DNA from: Pseudoclavibacter soli DSM 23366
Lineage (GTDB): Bacteria > Actinomycetota > Actinomycetes > Actinomycetales > Microbacteriaceae
Reading direction: 5' to 3'
DNA length: 64,000 nt
NCBI RefSeq assembly: GCF_000423505.1
Contig: NZ_KE384027.1
Span: forward strand, 435,140-499,139
Shown here: one piece after another, positions 17,438 through 30,452 of the stretch
How positions within the stretch are numbered: position 1 is the first letter of the stretch
Layout of the letters: each line of letters begins with the position of its first letter
Program-made: the position numbers and the translations under genes
The notes under the pieces: model-generated
The model's database searches: none
What the model saw: only the letters and a program-made list of their open reading frames with translations
Told to the model about the DNA's origin: nothing

Positions 17438-19519
17438 ATGAGCAACACGGCCCGAGTGGTGATCATCGGCGGCGGCCCACGCGGCATTGGCGTGCTTGAG
17501 CGGCTGATCGAGAACGCACGCCGAGACGCCCCCGACACTGCACTTGAGGTGCGTCTGATCGACCCGTACCCCGTGGGGCCCGGGCGAGTCTGGCGCCGTG
17601 ACCAGTCGGGCGAGCTGCGGCTGAACTCGCTGGCCGGTGAGGTCTCGCTGTTCACCGACGTGACGTCGACCATCGACGGGCCGGTGGCCCCCGGGCCGAG
17701 CGTGGCCGAGTGGGCCGAACAGGTGCGCACCGGCGTCATAAAGGTGCCCATCGACGATGCCGGGGTCATCGCCGAGATCGAGGCACTGACCCCGCGCAGT
17801 TTTCCGACGCGACGCCTGCATAGCCACTACCTCGACTGGTTCACGCAGCGGGCCATCGCCCGTGCGCCAGAGCACTGGCACATCGTCACCCAGACCGGCA
17901 CGGTCACCGCGGTGCGCGACGCGGCCAACGGCGCAGAGCATCCACTTGAGGTCGACGTGCATGAGAGCGCGAGCGAGGCTGCCACACTGGGGGCCGACGC
18001 TGTGATCTATGCCGTGGGGCACGTTGATGCGCAGATCGCGCCGCGGCATCGCGCGATCGCCGAGCAGGCCTCGGCGCTGGGGTTGCGCTATCTGCCCCCG
18101 GCCTACGCCTCAGATCTCGACCTGTCGAACATCGATGAACACGACACCGTGCTGTTGCGCGGCAGCGGGCTCAGCTTCGTCGACTTGGTGGTGCGCCTGA
18201 CCGTCGACCGGGGCGGGCGCTATACGTTCGACCCCGAGGCGCCACTCGGCCACCGCGTGACGTATGCGGCGACGGGGCGTGAGCCGCGCATCCTCACCGG
18301 GTCACGGCGCGGGGTGCCGTATCACGCTAAGACCACCTCGCATCTGCAGGGCGAGAACCACGGCTTCGCCACCGAGTTCTTCACTGCCGACTGGCTGCGC
18401 GAGTATCTCGACACGCATGAGCAGGTCGATTTCGTCACCGAGGTCTGGCCTGAGATTCAGCACGAGCTTGCCCATGCCTATTACCGGGAGCTGTTCAGCG
18501 GGCACCCAGATCGGGTCACCGGCACGTGGGCTGAGCTGCAGCAGCTGTTTGCCGAGGGTGAGCGATTCGACGGGCCGGTGATCGCCGGCTGGCTCGCCGA
18601 TCACGTCGCCGATGCCGACCGCATCGATTTCGAACGGCTGCAACGGCCGCTGACCGGCATTCACGAGACTGATACCGACCACTTGCAGCAACGGCTGCGC
18701 GAGTATCTGCTCGACGATCTGCTGCGCCATGAGAGCGACGAGTACAGCGAGCAGACCGCACTGGTGCAGGCGATTATCGGGGCGACGTTCGTGCTCGGCG
18801 AGCAGGTCGCTCACCCCGCCTGGAGCGATGCCACCCGTGTCGAGCAGCTGACCGGCTTCTGGCACAACCTCTTCAGCTTCATCGCCAGTGGCCCACCCGG
18901 AGAGCGCCTCGAACTGCTGATCGCTCTGGTCGATGCCGGCGTGCTCGAGTTCTTAGGCGTGCTCGGCGAGGTCGAGCTCACCGACTCGGGCTATGTGGTG
19001 CACAGCGAGACGCTCGGCGACACGCGCACCGCCAGCGTGCTGGTCGAGGCCTACCAGCCGCAGTGCTCGGTGTCGGCCTCGGCCAACCCCGCACTGACCG
19101 ACCTGCACCTGAGCGGGCAGGGGCACGAGCGCGCGTTCGGCGAACCCGATCGGCTCCGCACCAACGGCAAGCTCGTGGTGCAGCCGGGCACCCTGCACGT
19201 GGTCGCAGTCGACGGCACCGTGCTGCCGAGGCGCTGGGCCAGCGGCGAGTTCACTGACGGTGGTCGCTCGGCGGCGTTCGCCAGACCCGGCACCAACGCG
19301 CTGACCTTTCGGCTCAACGACCGGTTGGCCCGCGAGGTGCTCACAACGGTGGGGCTTCTCGAGGGTACGGTGGATGCCGAGGGCGGCCGGGCTGCCGACC
19401 TCCCGCTGGTCGACATCGGGCCCGCGGCCATCGATGCGGTGGCAGCTCGCGAGGCGCTCGCGGCCACCGCGGCACATGACGGGCATCAGGCCAGAGAGAA
19501 AGAGAGCATCCGCTCATGA
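17438..19519 (+). CDS. FAD/NAD(P)-binding protein (NAD_binding_9 type)
   Basis: A 693-residue flavoprotein. The dinucleotide fold VVIIGGGPRGIGVLERL begins at about residue 7, with LRLNSLAGEVSLF and PTRRLHSHYLDWF downstream, then a second nucleotide-binding region around AVIYAVGHVDAQIAPRHR. The C-terminal 300 residues are not recognised. GGAGAGG precedes the ATG, and the stop overlaps the next LLM gene (ATGA), so the two are coupled. It may oxygenate a sulfur compound or supply reduced flavin to the LLM enzymes; neither is shown by sequence. A GNAT gene is divergent from it. Confidence 0.85.
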   Translation: MSNTARVVIIGGGPRGIGVLERLIENARRDAPDTALEVRLIDPYPVGPGRVWRRDQSGELRLNSLAGEVSLFTDVTSTIDGPVAPGPSVAEWAEQVRTGVIKVPIDDAGVIAEIEALTPRSFPTRRLHSHYLDWFTQRAIARAPEHWHIVTQTGTVTAVRDAANGAEHPLEVDVHESASEAATLGADAVIYAVGHVDAQIAPRHRAIAEQASALGLRYLPPAYASDLDLSNIDEHDTVLLRGSGLSFVDLVVRLTVDRGGRYTFDPEAPLGHRVTYAATGREPRILTGSRRGVPYHAKTTSHLQGENHGFATEFFTADWLREYLDTHEQVDFVTEVWPEIQHELAHAYYRELFSGHPDRVTGTWAELQQLFAEGERFDGPVIAGWLADHVADADRIDFERLQRPLTGIHETDTDHLQQRLREYLLDDLLRHESDEYSEQTALVQAIIGATFVLGEQVAHPAWSDATRVEQLTGFWHNLFSFIASGPPGERLELLIALVDAGVLEFLGVLGEVELTDSGYVVHSETLGDTRTASVLVEAYQPQCSVSASANPALTDLHLSGQGHERAFGEPDRLRTNGKLVVQPGTLHVVAVDGTVLPRRWASGEFTDGGRSAAFARPGTNALTFRLNDRLAREVLTTVGLLEGTVDAEGGRAADLPLVDIGPAAIDAVAAREALAATAAHDGHQAREKESIRS

Positions 19520-20535
19520 CTGATAACCTTCCGCTGCGACGCCTGGGCTTTCTCACCCTCGGGCTGTTCGACGAGCACGATCCGCGCGGCGGGCACGAGA
19601 CCACACTCGAGGTGATCGAACGCGGCGAGCGGCTGGGCTATGACTCGGCCTGGCTGCGACAGCGGCACCTGCAATACGGCATCTCTTCGCCAGTGGCGGT
19701 GTTGGCTGCGGCCAGCCAGCGCACCTCGCGAATCGATTTGGGCACTGCCGTGATTCCCCTTGGCGTCGAGAATCCGCTGCGCCTAGCCGAAGATCTGGCC
19801 ACGGTCGATGTGCTCTCGGGCGGTCGTCTCAACCCCGGGGTGAGCGTGGGCACACCGTTTCACTACGACGACTGGAAGCATGCCCTGTACCCCGAGAGCT
19901 TCGATACCGAAGACTTCAGCTACCGACGGGTCGAACGCCTGATCGAAGCAGTGCGCGGCGATAGGGTCAGCGACTTCGCCGGAGCCGACGGCATCGTCGA
20001 AGAGTTCTCTGACCGGGTGCAGCCGCATGCCGAGGGTCTGGTCGATCGCCTCTGGTACGGCGCCGGCTCTGAGCGCTCGGTACGCTGGACCGCCGAACAC
20101 GGGCTCAACCTGCTCACCTCCAGCGTGATCAGCGGAGAGCTCGGTGACGACTTCGACGAGAACCAAGCCCATCAGATTCAGGTGTACCGAGACGCGTATC
20201 AGGGCGCTGGAACGCCACGGGTGTCACAGGGCCTGGTGGTCATCCCGACCGACAGCGCCACCGGCGACCAGGTGCGCAAATACGAGGCCTACGTCGAGAA
20301 GCGACTGCCGCGCACGCAGGTGGGGCACGGCCCCAAGAACACGCTGTTCTCGCGCGACTTCGTCGGCACTTCTGCGCAGATCGCCGAGCAGCTTGCCGAG
20401 CTTGAGGCCTTCCGGCTGATCGATGAGGTGGCCTTCGCGCTGCCGTTCAGCTTCGAGCAGGCCGACTACGACCAGATTATCGAAGACATTGCCGGCGAAC
20501 TCGGCCCCAAGCTCGGCTGGAGCCCTTCGGCCTGA
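19516..20535 (+). CDS. LLM class flavin-dependent oxidoreductase 4
   Basis: Luciferase-like monooxygenase of 339 residues. Typical elements are RRLGFLTLGLFDEHDP at the N-terminus, GYDSAWLRQRHL, RIDLGTAVIPLG, and the DVLSGGRLNPGVSVG motif at about residues 97-111. The start overlaps the stop of the FAD/NAD(P) protein (ATGA). It is followed after 46 nt by an aldo/keto reductase on the same strand. With the other LLM genes it brings the number of luciferase-fold proteins in 17 kb to five. Confidence 0.92.
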   Translation: MTDNLPLRRLGFLTLGLFDEHDPRGGHETTLEVIERGERLGYDSAWLRQRHLQYGISSPVAVLAAASQRTSRIDLGTAVIPLGVENPLRLAEDLATVDVLSGGRLNPGVSVGTPFHYDDWKHALYPESFDTEDFSYRRVERLIEAVRGDRVSDFAGADGIVEEFSDRVQPHAEGLVDRLWYGAGSERSVRWTAEHGLNLLTSSVISGELGDDFDENQAHQIQVYRDAYQGAGTPRVSQGLVVIPTDSATGDQVRKYEAYVEKRLPRTQVGHGPKNTLFSRDFVGTSAQIAEQLAELEAFRLIDEVAFALPFSFEQADYDQIIEDIAGELGPKLGWSPSA

Positions 20536-20581
20536 GCCGAACCGGGCATCCACCACGCCAACCAAGAGAACGGAACACCTG

Positions 20582-21658
20582 ATGAGCGAGCAGACACTGC
20601 CCACGGTCGAGCTGGGCGACGGGCTGACCACCACTGTGCAGGGCTACGGGGCCATGAGCCTGAGCGACGCCTACGGAGCCATCGACGACGAACAGGCGTG
20701 GCATACCCTGCAGCATGCCGTTGCGCAGGGCGTCACCTATCTCGACAGTGCCAACATCTATGGCGACGGGCGCAGCGAGCGCACCATTTCACGGCTGTTC
20801 GCCGGGGCCGGGGCGCGCGTGCGCGACTCGGTGCAGGTTGCCAGCAAGGTCGGCATTCTGCGGGTCGGCGGGGCCGGCAGTCGCAGTGTGCGCGGCGATC
20901 GCGCGTATGTGCGCGAGCAGATCGACGGCACGCTGGTGCGGCTCGGCACTGACCACGTCGACCTGTACTACCAGCACCGGGTTGACCCCGAGGTGCCGAT
21001 CGAAGAGACCGTAGGCGCCATTGCCGAGCTGGTGACCGAGGGCAAGGTGCGCCACATTGGGCTGAGCGAGCCCACCGGAGACGAGATCCGCCGCGCTGCG
21101 CAGGTGGCACCGATCGCTGCAGTGCAGACCGAATACAGTATCTTTGCGCGTGACGTGGAGCACTTCGTGCTGCCAGCGGTGCGAGAGGTTGGTGCGGGGT
21201 TCGTGCCGTACTCGCCGCTGAGTCGCGGTCTGCTGACCGATGACTGGCGCACCCTCGACAACGCGGCACCGAATGTGCGCGCGATCTTTCCGCGACTCGG
21301 TGGTGAGAACCTCGCCATCAATCAGGGGCTGGTGCAGATCGTGGCCGATGTGGCCGCGGAGGTCACCCGCGCTCGCGGTGTTGAGGCCAGTGCGCCGGTG
21401 TCTGCTGGTCGGGTGAGCGTGGCGCAGGTGGCCTTGGCGTGGCTGTACGCCAAGGCGCGTGAGCTCGATGTGCGCATCTCGCCGATTCCGGGCACGCGCA
21501 GCCCCGAGCGCATCGATGAGAATCTCGGTGCCTTAGACGTGGTGCTCGACGCCGACCAGCTGCGCAGGCTCGACGCGCTGGCCGCGCAGGTGGCTGGGCC
21601 GCGATCGGCCAACCCGGGCTGGACATCCCAAGGTCGCGAAGGCCTGGGCAACGACTGA
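20582..21658 (+). CDS. Aldo/keto reductase
   Basis: NAD(P)H-dependent reductase of 358 residues in the AKR superfamily. Tetrad residues are visible: Asp and Tyr in YLDSANIYGDG, Lys in VASKVGI, His in LYYQHRVDPE. The coenzyme region near the C-terminus is SPIPGTRSPERIDENLG. An AAGAGAACGGA stretch precedes the ATG. It is the last gene of the rightward organosulfur operon and could reduce an aldehyde or ketone left after oxygenative C-S cleavage (such cleavage yields a carbonyl fragment). It ends 10 bp from the convergent VIT gene. Confidence 0.92.
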   Translation: MSEQTLPTVELGDGLTTTVQGYGAMSLSDAYGAIDDEQAWHTLQHAVAQGVTYLDSANIYGDGRSERTISRLFAGAGARVRDSVQVASKVGILRVGGAGSRSVRGDRAYVREQIDGTLVRLGTDHVDLYYQHRVDPEVPIEETVGAIAELVTEGKVRHIGLSEPTGDEIRRAAQVAPIAAVQTEYSIFARDVEHFVLPAVREVGAGFVPYSPLSRGLLTDDWRTLDNAAPNVRAIFPRLGGENLAINQGLVQIVADVAAEVTRARGVEASAPVSAGRVSVAQVALAWLYAKARELDVRISPIPGTRSPERIDENLGALDVVLDADQLRRLDALAAQVAGPRSANPGWTSQGREGLGND

Positions 21659-21668
21659 TTGCCCGGGG

Positions 21669-22403
21669 TCAGACGCCCACGGCTGAGCCGAACAGGGCAC
21701 CCACCGCATACGTGACGGCCATGGTGAGCATGCCCATGCCGACGTTGCGGGCGATCGCTTTGCCGAGGGCTGCCTTACCCAGGGCGGCGCTGACCCAGCC
21801 CGTCAGCAGCAGGCCGACGGCCACCGCAGCTACGACGAGCCAGACGCGGGTAGCGGCGTCGACGGGCAGCAGCACGACGCCCATCGGCAACAGCGCCCCG
21901 GCAGTGAAGGCGATCATCGACGAGAGTGCCGCAGCCCAGGGGTTGGTGAGTGCATCGGGGTCGATGCCGAGTTCGGCGTCGGCATGTGCACGCAGGGCAT
22001 CGTGTTTGGTGAGGTCGCGTGCGACCAGTTGTGCAACTTCAGGAGTGACGCCGCGCTGCACGTAGAGGTCGGCGAGCTCGTCGAACTCCTCGTGCGGCAT
22101 GGTTTTGAGCTCCCAGCGCTCTTTCTCGAGCAGGGCCTTCTCGGTGTCGCGCTGGGTGCTCACCGAGACGTATTCACCACCGGCCATCGAAAAGGCACCG
22201 GCCACCCAAGCGGCGAGTCCGGCCGTGATGATCGCGATGAGATTTGTGGTGGCACCGGCCACGCCGATGACCACGCCCGCCACCGAGACGATGCCGTCGT
22301 TGGCACCGAGCACGCCGGCGCGCAGCCAGTTGAGCTTAGCCCCGACCTCTTCGAGATGCTCTTCGCCCTCGTGTGCGGGTCGTGCGTTGTCTGCCATGGT
22401 CAT
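21669..22403 (-). CDS. VIT1/CCC1 family Fe2+/Mn2+ transporter
   Basis: Membrane transporter of 244 residues in the VIT1/CCC1 family. The characteristic NWLRAGVLGANDGIVSVAG lies at about residues 23-41, followed by the second helix and SMAGGEYVSVSTQRDTE. A cytosolic metal-binding region rich in Glu and Asp spans about residues 95-150, then three more hydrophobic segments, giving five. It exports or sequesters ferrous iron or manganese. Starts at 22403 and 22397 are both ATG; the first has an AGAGAG stretch. It lies downstream of the copper ATPase but a strong hairpin separates them. Confidence 0.92.
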   Translation of the reverse strand: MTMADNARPAHEGEEHLEEVGAKLNWLRAGVLGANDGIVSVAGVVIGVAGATTNLIAIITAGLAAWVAGAFSMAGGEYVSVSTQRDTEKALLEKERWELKTMPHEEFDELADLYVQRGVTPEVAQLVARDLTKHDALRAHADAELGIDPDALTNPWAAALSSMIAFTAGALLPMGVVLLPVDAATRVWLVVAAVAVGLLLTGWVSAALGKAALGKAIARNVGMGMLTMAVTYAVGALFGSAVGV

Positions 22404-22547
22404 CTCTCTGCGAGCCATTCGGTGATGCTCGCACCGTTCGCACTGTGCCGACTGTTGGGGCAGCGGCGCTTGGGGCACAAGCTCGTTGCAGAGATCATAG
22501 CCAGTGGCTGTGGGCGACGTCGAATCAGCGGGGTGGCCACGGCCACC

Positions 22548-22603
22548 GAGTGTGCAGAAGAGCGGCCTACGTGCCACGGGGTAGGCCGCTCTTCTACGCA
22601 CTC
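22548..22603 (-). terminator. Long hairpin after the copper ATPase gene
   Basis: A perfect 15-bp stem (22556-22570 with 22581-22595) around a 10-nt loop, extended outwards by GAGTG/CACTC pairing with mismatches. It lies 27 nt beyond the ATPase stop in the direction of transcription and before the VIT gene. It fits a strong, mostly U-less terminator. Confidence 0.75.
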
Positions 22604-22629
22604 GATGTGCTGGGGAGGCCCAGGTGGGA

Positions 22630-24765
22630 TCAGTCGCGCGGGCGCAGATCGACCCGCCGTAGCAGCTGTGCATTGAGTGCGACCACCACGGTCGACGCCG
22701 ACATCAGCAGTGCACCGACCGACATCGGCAGCACGAACCCGATGGGTGCCAGCACTCCGGCTGCCAGCGGCACCGAGATCAGGTTGTATCCGGCAGCCCA
22801 CCACAGGTTCTGCCGCATCTTGCGATACGTGGCCTCAGACAGTGTGCGCACCGCGATCACACCGCGCGGGTCGTCGCTGGCCAGGATGACTCCGGCCGAT
22901 GCGATGGCCACATCTGTTCCGGCCCCGATCGCGATGCCCACATTCGCCGCGGCCAGCGCAGGAGCGTCATTCACGCCGTCACCGACCATCGCCACCTGGC
23001 GGCCCTCTCGCTGCAGCTGAGCAACCTTCTTGGCCTTCTGCTCGGGCCGCACCCCAGCGAACACGCGATCGATGCCGAGCTCGGCGGCCACGGCGTCCGC
23101 CACCGGTTTCGCGTCACCGGTGATCATCACTACCTGCACGCCCTCTTCGTGCAGCTGTCGCACAGCGGCGCGAGATTCGGGCCGGATGCCGTCGGCCAGC
23201 TGCAGCACCCCGATCACCGTGTCTTCGTCGAGCACGTGCAGCACTGTGCCCGCAGCACCCCACGTGGTGGCCTCGGGCAACGGCTCGGCATGGTGCTGTT
23301 CAAGCAGCAGCGGGCCGCCCACGCTGATGCGATGCGGTGTGCCGCCAACAGTCACCGTGGCCACCACGCCCACTGCCGGTGACGAGCTGAACTGATCTGC
23401 TGTGGGCACGTCGAGCCCACGGGCATGCGCTGCAGCCACGATTGCGCAAGCCAGCGGGTGCTCCGAGTCGGACTCGGCTGCGGCAGCCAAAGCGAGCACG
23501 GCATCCTGCGCCGTCGTGCCGGCAGGGGCGTCGAACCCGGGGGCAGCGGCCAAAGCCGTGACCGTCGGCTCGCCCTTGGTGAGCGTGCCGGTCTTGTCGA
23601 ACAGCACAGTGTCGACCGTGCGCATCGCCTCGAGTGCGAGCCGGTCAGAGATGAGCACGCCACTGCGGGCTGCGCGCTCGGTGGCAATCGACACCACCAG
23701 CGGAATGGCCAGCCCGAGCGCGTGCGGGCAGGCGATCACCAGTACGCTGATCGTGCGCACGATGGCCTGGTCGGGCTGACCGACCAGCGACCAAATCAGT
23801 GCCGTGAGTGCGGCGGCGCCGAGCGCGAACCAGAACAGCCAGCCGGCGGCGCGGTCGGCCAGCCGCTGCGTGCGAGATGTCGATGACTGCGCTTCGGCGA
23901 CCAGACGGCGGATGCCCGCGAGGGTCGTGTCTTCGCCGACGGCCGTGACCTGTGCGTGCACTCCGGAGTCAGTGGCGACGGTGCCGGCCACGAGGTGGTC
24001 GCCGGAGGTGCGCCGAACGGTGGCCGACTCGCCGGTGATCATGCTCTCGTCGATGGCGGCCGAGCCCTCGACGACCGTGGCATCGGCCGGCACGCGCCCG
24101 CCCGGGCGAATCACTACGATGTCGCCGACGCGAAGGTCACCGGGCGCGACCCGCTCGACGGTGTCGCCGGTGACGCGCTCTGCTTCGTCGGGAAGCAGCG
24201 CGGCGAGAGTGTCGAGCACCGAGGAGGTCTGGGCCAGTGACCGCATCTCGATCCAGTGGCCGAGCAGCATGATCACGATGAGCAGCGCGAGCTCCCACCA
24301 GAAGTCGAGCTGATCGTCAAGCAGGTGCAGGGCCGACAGCCATGAAGAGACGAAGGCAACGGTGATGGCCAGCCCGATCAGCAGCATCATGCCGGGCTGT
24401 CGGCTGCGGATCTCGCTGACGGCGCCGGTCAGAAACGGGCGGCCGCCCCAGACGTACATGACCGTGCCGAGCACAGGGGTCACCCAGCTCAGCCAGGTCT
24501 GCTCGGGCAGCGAGTAGCCGACGATCATGGCGAACATGTGCGAGAGCGCGACCACCGGAATCGACAGCGCCAGCATGATCCAAAACAGCTGGCGAAAGCG
24601 TGCGACATGCGCGTGCATGTCGTGGCCGGAGTGGCCCGTCATGTCGTGGCCCGACATCTGCATACCAGGCATCTGCATGCCGGGCATGTTCGCCATGTCG
24701 TGGTGGCTATGGTCGCTGTGGCTGTGCTCGTGGTTCATGTGCATCTGCTCGGGGTCGCTGCTCAT
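22630..24765 (-). CDS. copB: CopB-type P1B copper-translocating ATPase
   Basis: Heavy-metal P-type ATPase of 711 residues. The ion-channel motif is CPH (in [13 protein letters not shown]), typical of the CopB subgroup that exports copper; phosphorylation motif FDKTGTLT and hinge GDGVNDAP are present, with about eight hydrophobic segments. There is no CXXC domain; the first 60 residues are instead His/Met-rich (repeats of [15 protein letters not shown] and GHDM), a soft-metal binding tail. The start at 24765 is leaderless (see promoter). It probably protects against copper. Silver or zinc transport is less likely given CPH. Confidence 0.93.
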   Translation of the reverse strand: MSSDPEQMHMNHEHSHSDHSHHDMANMPGMQMPGMQMSGHDMTGHSGHDMHAHVARFRQLFWIMLALSIPVVALSHMFAMIVGYSLPEQTWLSWVTPVLGTVMYVWGGRPFLTGAVSEIRSRQPGMMLLIGLAITVAFVSSWLSALHLLDDQLDFWWELALLIVIMLLGHWIEMRSLAQTSSVLDTLAALLPDEAERVTGDTVERVAPGDLRVGDIVVIRPGGRVPADATVVEGSAAIDESMITGESATVRRTSGDHLVAGTVATDSGVHAQVTAVGEDTTLAGIRRLVAEAQSSTSRTQRLADRAAGWLFWFALGAAALTALIWSLVGQPDQAIVRTISVLVIACPHALGLAIPLVVSIATERAARSGVLISDRLALEAMRTVDTVLFDKTGTLTKGEPTVTALAAAPGFDAPAGTTAQDAVLALAAAAESDSEHPLACAIVAAAHARGLDVPTADQFSSSPAVGVVATVTVGGTPHRISVGGPLLLEQHHAEPLPEATTWGAAGTVLHVLDEDTVIGVLQLADGIRPESRAAVRQLHEEGVQVVMITGDAKPVADAVAAELGIDRVFAGVRPEQKAKKVAQLQREGRQVAMVGDGVNDAPALAAANVGIAIGAGTDVAIASAGVILASDDPRGVIAVRTLSEATYRKMRQNLWWAAGYNLISVPLAAGVLAPIGFVLPMSVGALLMSASTVVVALNAQLLRRVDLRPRD

Positions 24766-24771
24766 AGGTCG

Positions 24772-24800
24772 AGCATATACCCGGGTGGGGTATAGGTCCA
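24772..24800 (-). promoter_or_regulatory. copB promoter with CsoR-like operator in the spacer
   Basis: On the minus strand the -35 is TGGACC (24795-24800), the spacer is 17 bp, and the -10 is TATGCT (24772-24777), ending 6 nt before the ATG, so the transcript starts at the start codon. The inverted repeat TATACCC-N5-GGGTATA (24776-24794) fills the spacer. This matches the copper-sensing CsoR operator pattern of actinobacteria. No csoR gene is in the window. Confidence 0.72.
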
Positions 24801-24945
24801 CCCCTGCGGAGGCTTCTGTGGACACCCTCGTGCACCATGGCGCGCACAGGCAGGCCACAGCCTCGACCAATATGTTTCGCGACAACGAATGGATGCGCGG
24901 GTCGCGCGGCACGACGGACGCCGCAGCCCCAGCCGAGGCCGCGCC

Positions 24946-25059
24946 GGGTCGATCCCCATCACGTTTGCCGACTTCGGCGTGACCGCCCCGAGCCTGGGCT
25001 TCGTCTCAGTCGAAGATCACGGCGAGGTGGAGTTTCTGCTGAACCTTGCTCAGGCCTAG
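24946..25059 (+). pseudogene. YceI-family C-terminal remnant
   Basis: An open stretch of 37 codons ending in TAG encodes the C-terminal end of an actinobacterial YceI-like protein (IPITFADFGVTAPSLGF, then SVEDHGEVEFLLNLAQA). Upstream in frame the similarity stops abruptly near 24945 and no start codon or ribosome site is present, so the rest of the gene (usually about 180-200 residues) is gone. The stop overlaps the stop of the convergent membrane-protein gene by 3 nt. The identification rests on my recall of the family end motif. Confidence 0.6.
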
Positions 25060-26081
25060 GCGCGGGCGCGGGCGCGGTGACGCCGAATCGTCACAATCAC
25101 TCGAGCGACGAGGGCAACGACGGCCGCAGCGATGCCCCCGACGGTCAGCCAGGTCAGCAGCTGCTCGGTCAACCGTGTGACGATCACCTCGCTGGCGTCG
25201 CCCAGCTGGGTCTCGAGCCTGCGGGCGGTGAGCCACGTGCCAGCGCGACCGAGAGCAAAGGTGGCGACGAGTGTGACTACGGTCCAGGCGGCCCAGCGGC
25301 TGAGCGCGAGCCATTTGTCGCGCACAGCGAGCAGCACGCCGAGCACCAAGCTCAGTGCTGTGACGATGATCAGTGGCACGCCGGCAGCATCGATAAGCTG
25401 CACCGGAGCTGAGGCTTGGGCAATGCCTGTCTCAGGGCCGACGGCAACGGTGATGTCGATGTCGCCCGAGGGCAGCAGCGCGGCCAACGTGCTGCGGTTA
25501 GCGGTGAGCTGGTCGCGCACCGCTTCGGCGAGACCACCCAGTTGAATGCCGAGTGCACCGTTCGCGTGGGGCTCGCTCTGCCCGCGCAGCTCGGCGAGGT
25601 TCTGCGTCAGCGAGTCAGAGAGCACCTGTCGCCAGATGCGCTGCGTGGTGTCTGCATCGAGTGCCGCGTTCACCGCATCTGAGGTGATCGTGAACACTTG
25701 GTTGTGTACGTCTTGCAGAGTGGCTGAAGAATCAAGCCCCAGAAGTGCAGCGAGTGCCCGGAACTGCAGAGTGCCAGCCTCTGGAATCTCCACTTTCGAG
25801 AGCATCGCATTGCCGGTGCGGGTTGCCAGCATGGTGCGCACTGCCGGGTCGTTGATCAGGTCGGCGTTGTCGGCCACGAAAGTGTCGGTGTCGAGCACGT
25901 GGGTCTGCAGCCAGGCCGCGGTGATCGACGCTGGGGCGCCGAAGGCGGCGATCACCAGCAGGATCGCCGAGAGCACCTGCCGCAGCCGCTGTACGGGTGA
26001 GACCGGCGGCTTCTCAGAATTGGCGCTGGCCGTCTCCAGAAGCTCGTCGATGCCGACCTCTCGATCGGTGCGTCGTGACAT
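25056..26081 (-). CDS. Membrane protein with large extracytoplasmic loop, unknown function
   Basis: A 341-residue protein I do not recognise. A cytosolic N-terminus of about 35 residues precedes one membrane segment (VLSAILLVIAAFGAPASITA), then a soluble region of about 170 residues, then three membrane segments and a short Arg-rich tail. GGAG lies 6 nt before ATG 26081; a longer in-frame start at 26144 lacks this. The layout suggests an envelope sensor or scaffold. It is divergent from clpB with 272 bp between them. No catalytic motif was seen. Confidence 0.82.
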   Translation of the reverse strand: MSRRTDREVGIDELLETASANSEKPPVSPVQRLRQVLSAILLVIAAFGAPASITAAWLQTHVLDTDTFVADNADLINDPAVRTMLATRTGNAMLSKVEIPEAGTLQFRALAALLGLDSSATLQDVHNQVFTITSDAVNAALDADTTQRIWRQVLSDSLTQNLAELRGQSEPHANGALGIQLGGLAEAVRDQLTANRSTLAALLPSGDIDITVAVGPETGIAQASAPVQLIDAAGVPLIIVTALSLVLGVLLAVRDKWLALSRWAAWTVVTLVATFALGRAGTWLTARRLETQLGDASEVIVTRLTEQLLTWLTVGGIAAAVVALVARVIVTIRRHRARARA

Positions 26082-26230
26082 GCGCTGCTCCAGACTCTTC
26101 GGTGGATGTGCGAGCCCTCGGCTGGGTCGCTGGTCTGAGGCCAACTCTAATGTGCATCCTTGCCCCGGCCAACCGGGTGTGGGAACTGAGTGGCATTGTG
26201 CGCTGTGACAATTTTCAGCTGCGAAATGAA

Positions 26231-26251
26231 GTTGAGCGGAATAGACTCAAG
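26231..26251 (+). promoter_or_regulatory. HAIR operator (HspR site) upstream of clpB
   Basis: GTTGAGC-N7-ACTCAAG matches the HspR-associated inverted repeat CTTGAGT-N7-ACTCAAG in 12 of 14 positions, with the right half exact. It lies 102 nt before clpB, as expected for heat-shock repression by HspR. hspR itself is not in the window. Confidence 0.85.
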
Positions 26252-26353
26252 TTGTCCGATGTTCGATTGGTTGTGAACTTGACGTCGTGGGCCTGAGAAC
26301 CCCACGGCGGTGCAGACGAGACGACAGGGCTCGCTGCACGAGAGGAGACAGAC

Positions 26354-30452
<4,099 letters not shown>

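Noticed and set aside
24600-24730. Short tandem repeats that could look like a CRISPR or microsatellite
   Set aside because: They encode the His/Met-rich N-terminus of the copper ATPase in frame; no regular spacers.
24837-25412. Plus-strand open frame of about 190 codons downstream of the copper ATPase promoter
   Set aside because: It is in a different frame from the YceI remnant, runs antisense through the membrane-protein gene, and has no recognisable features.
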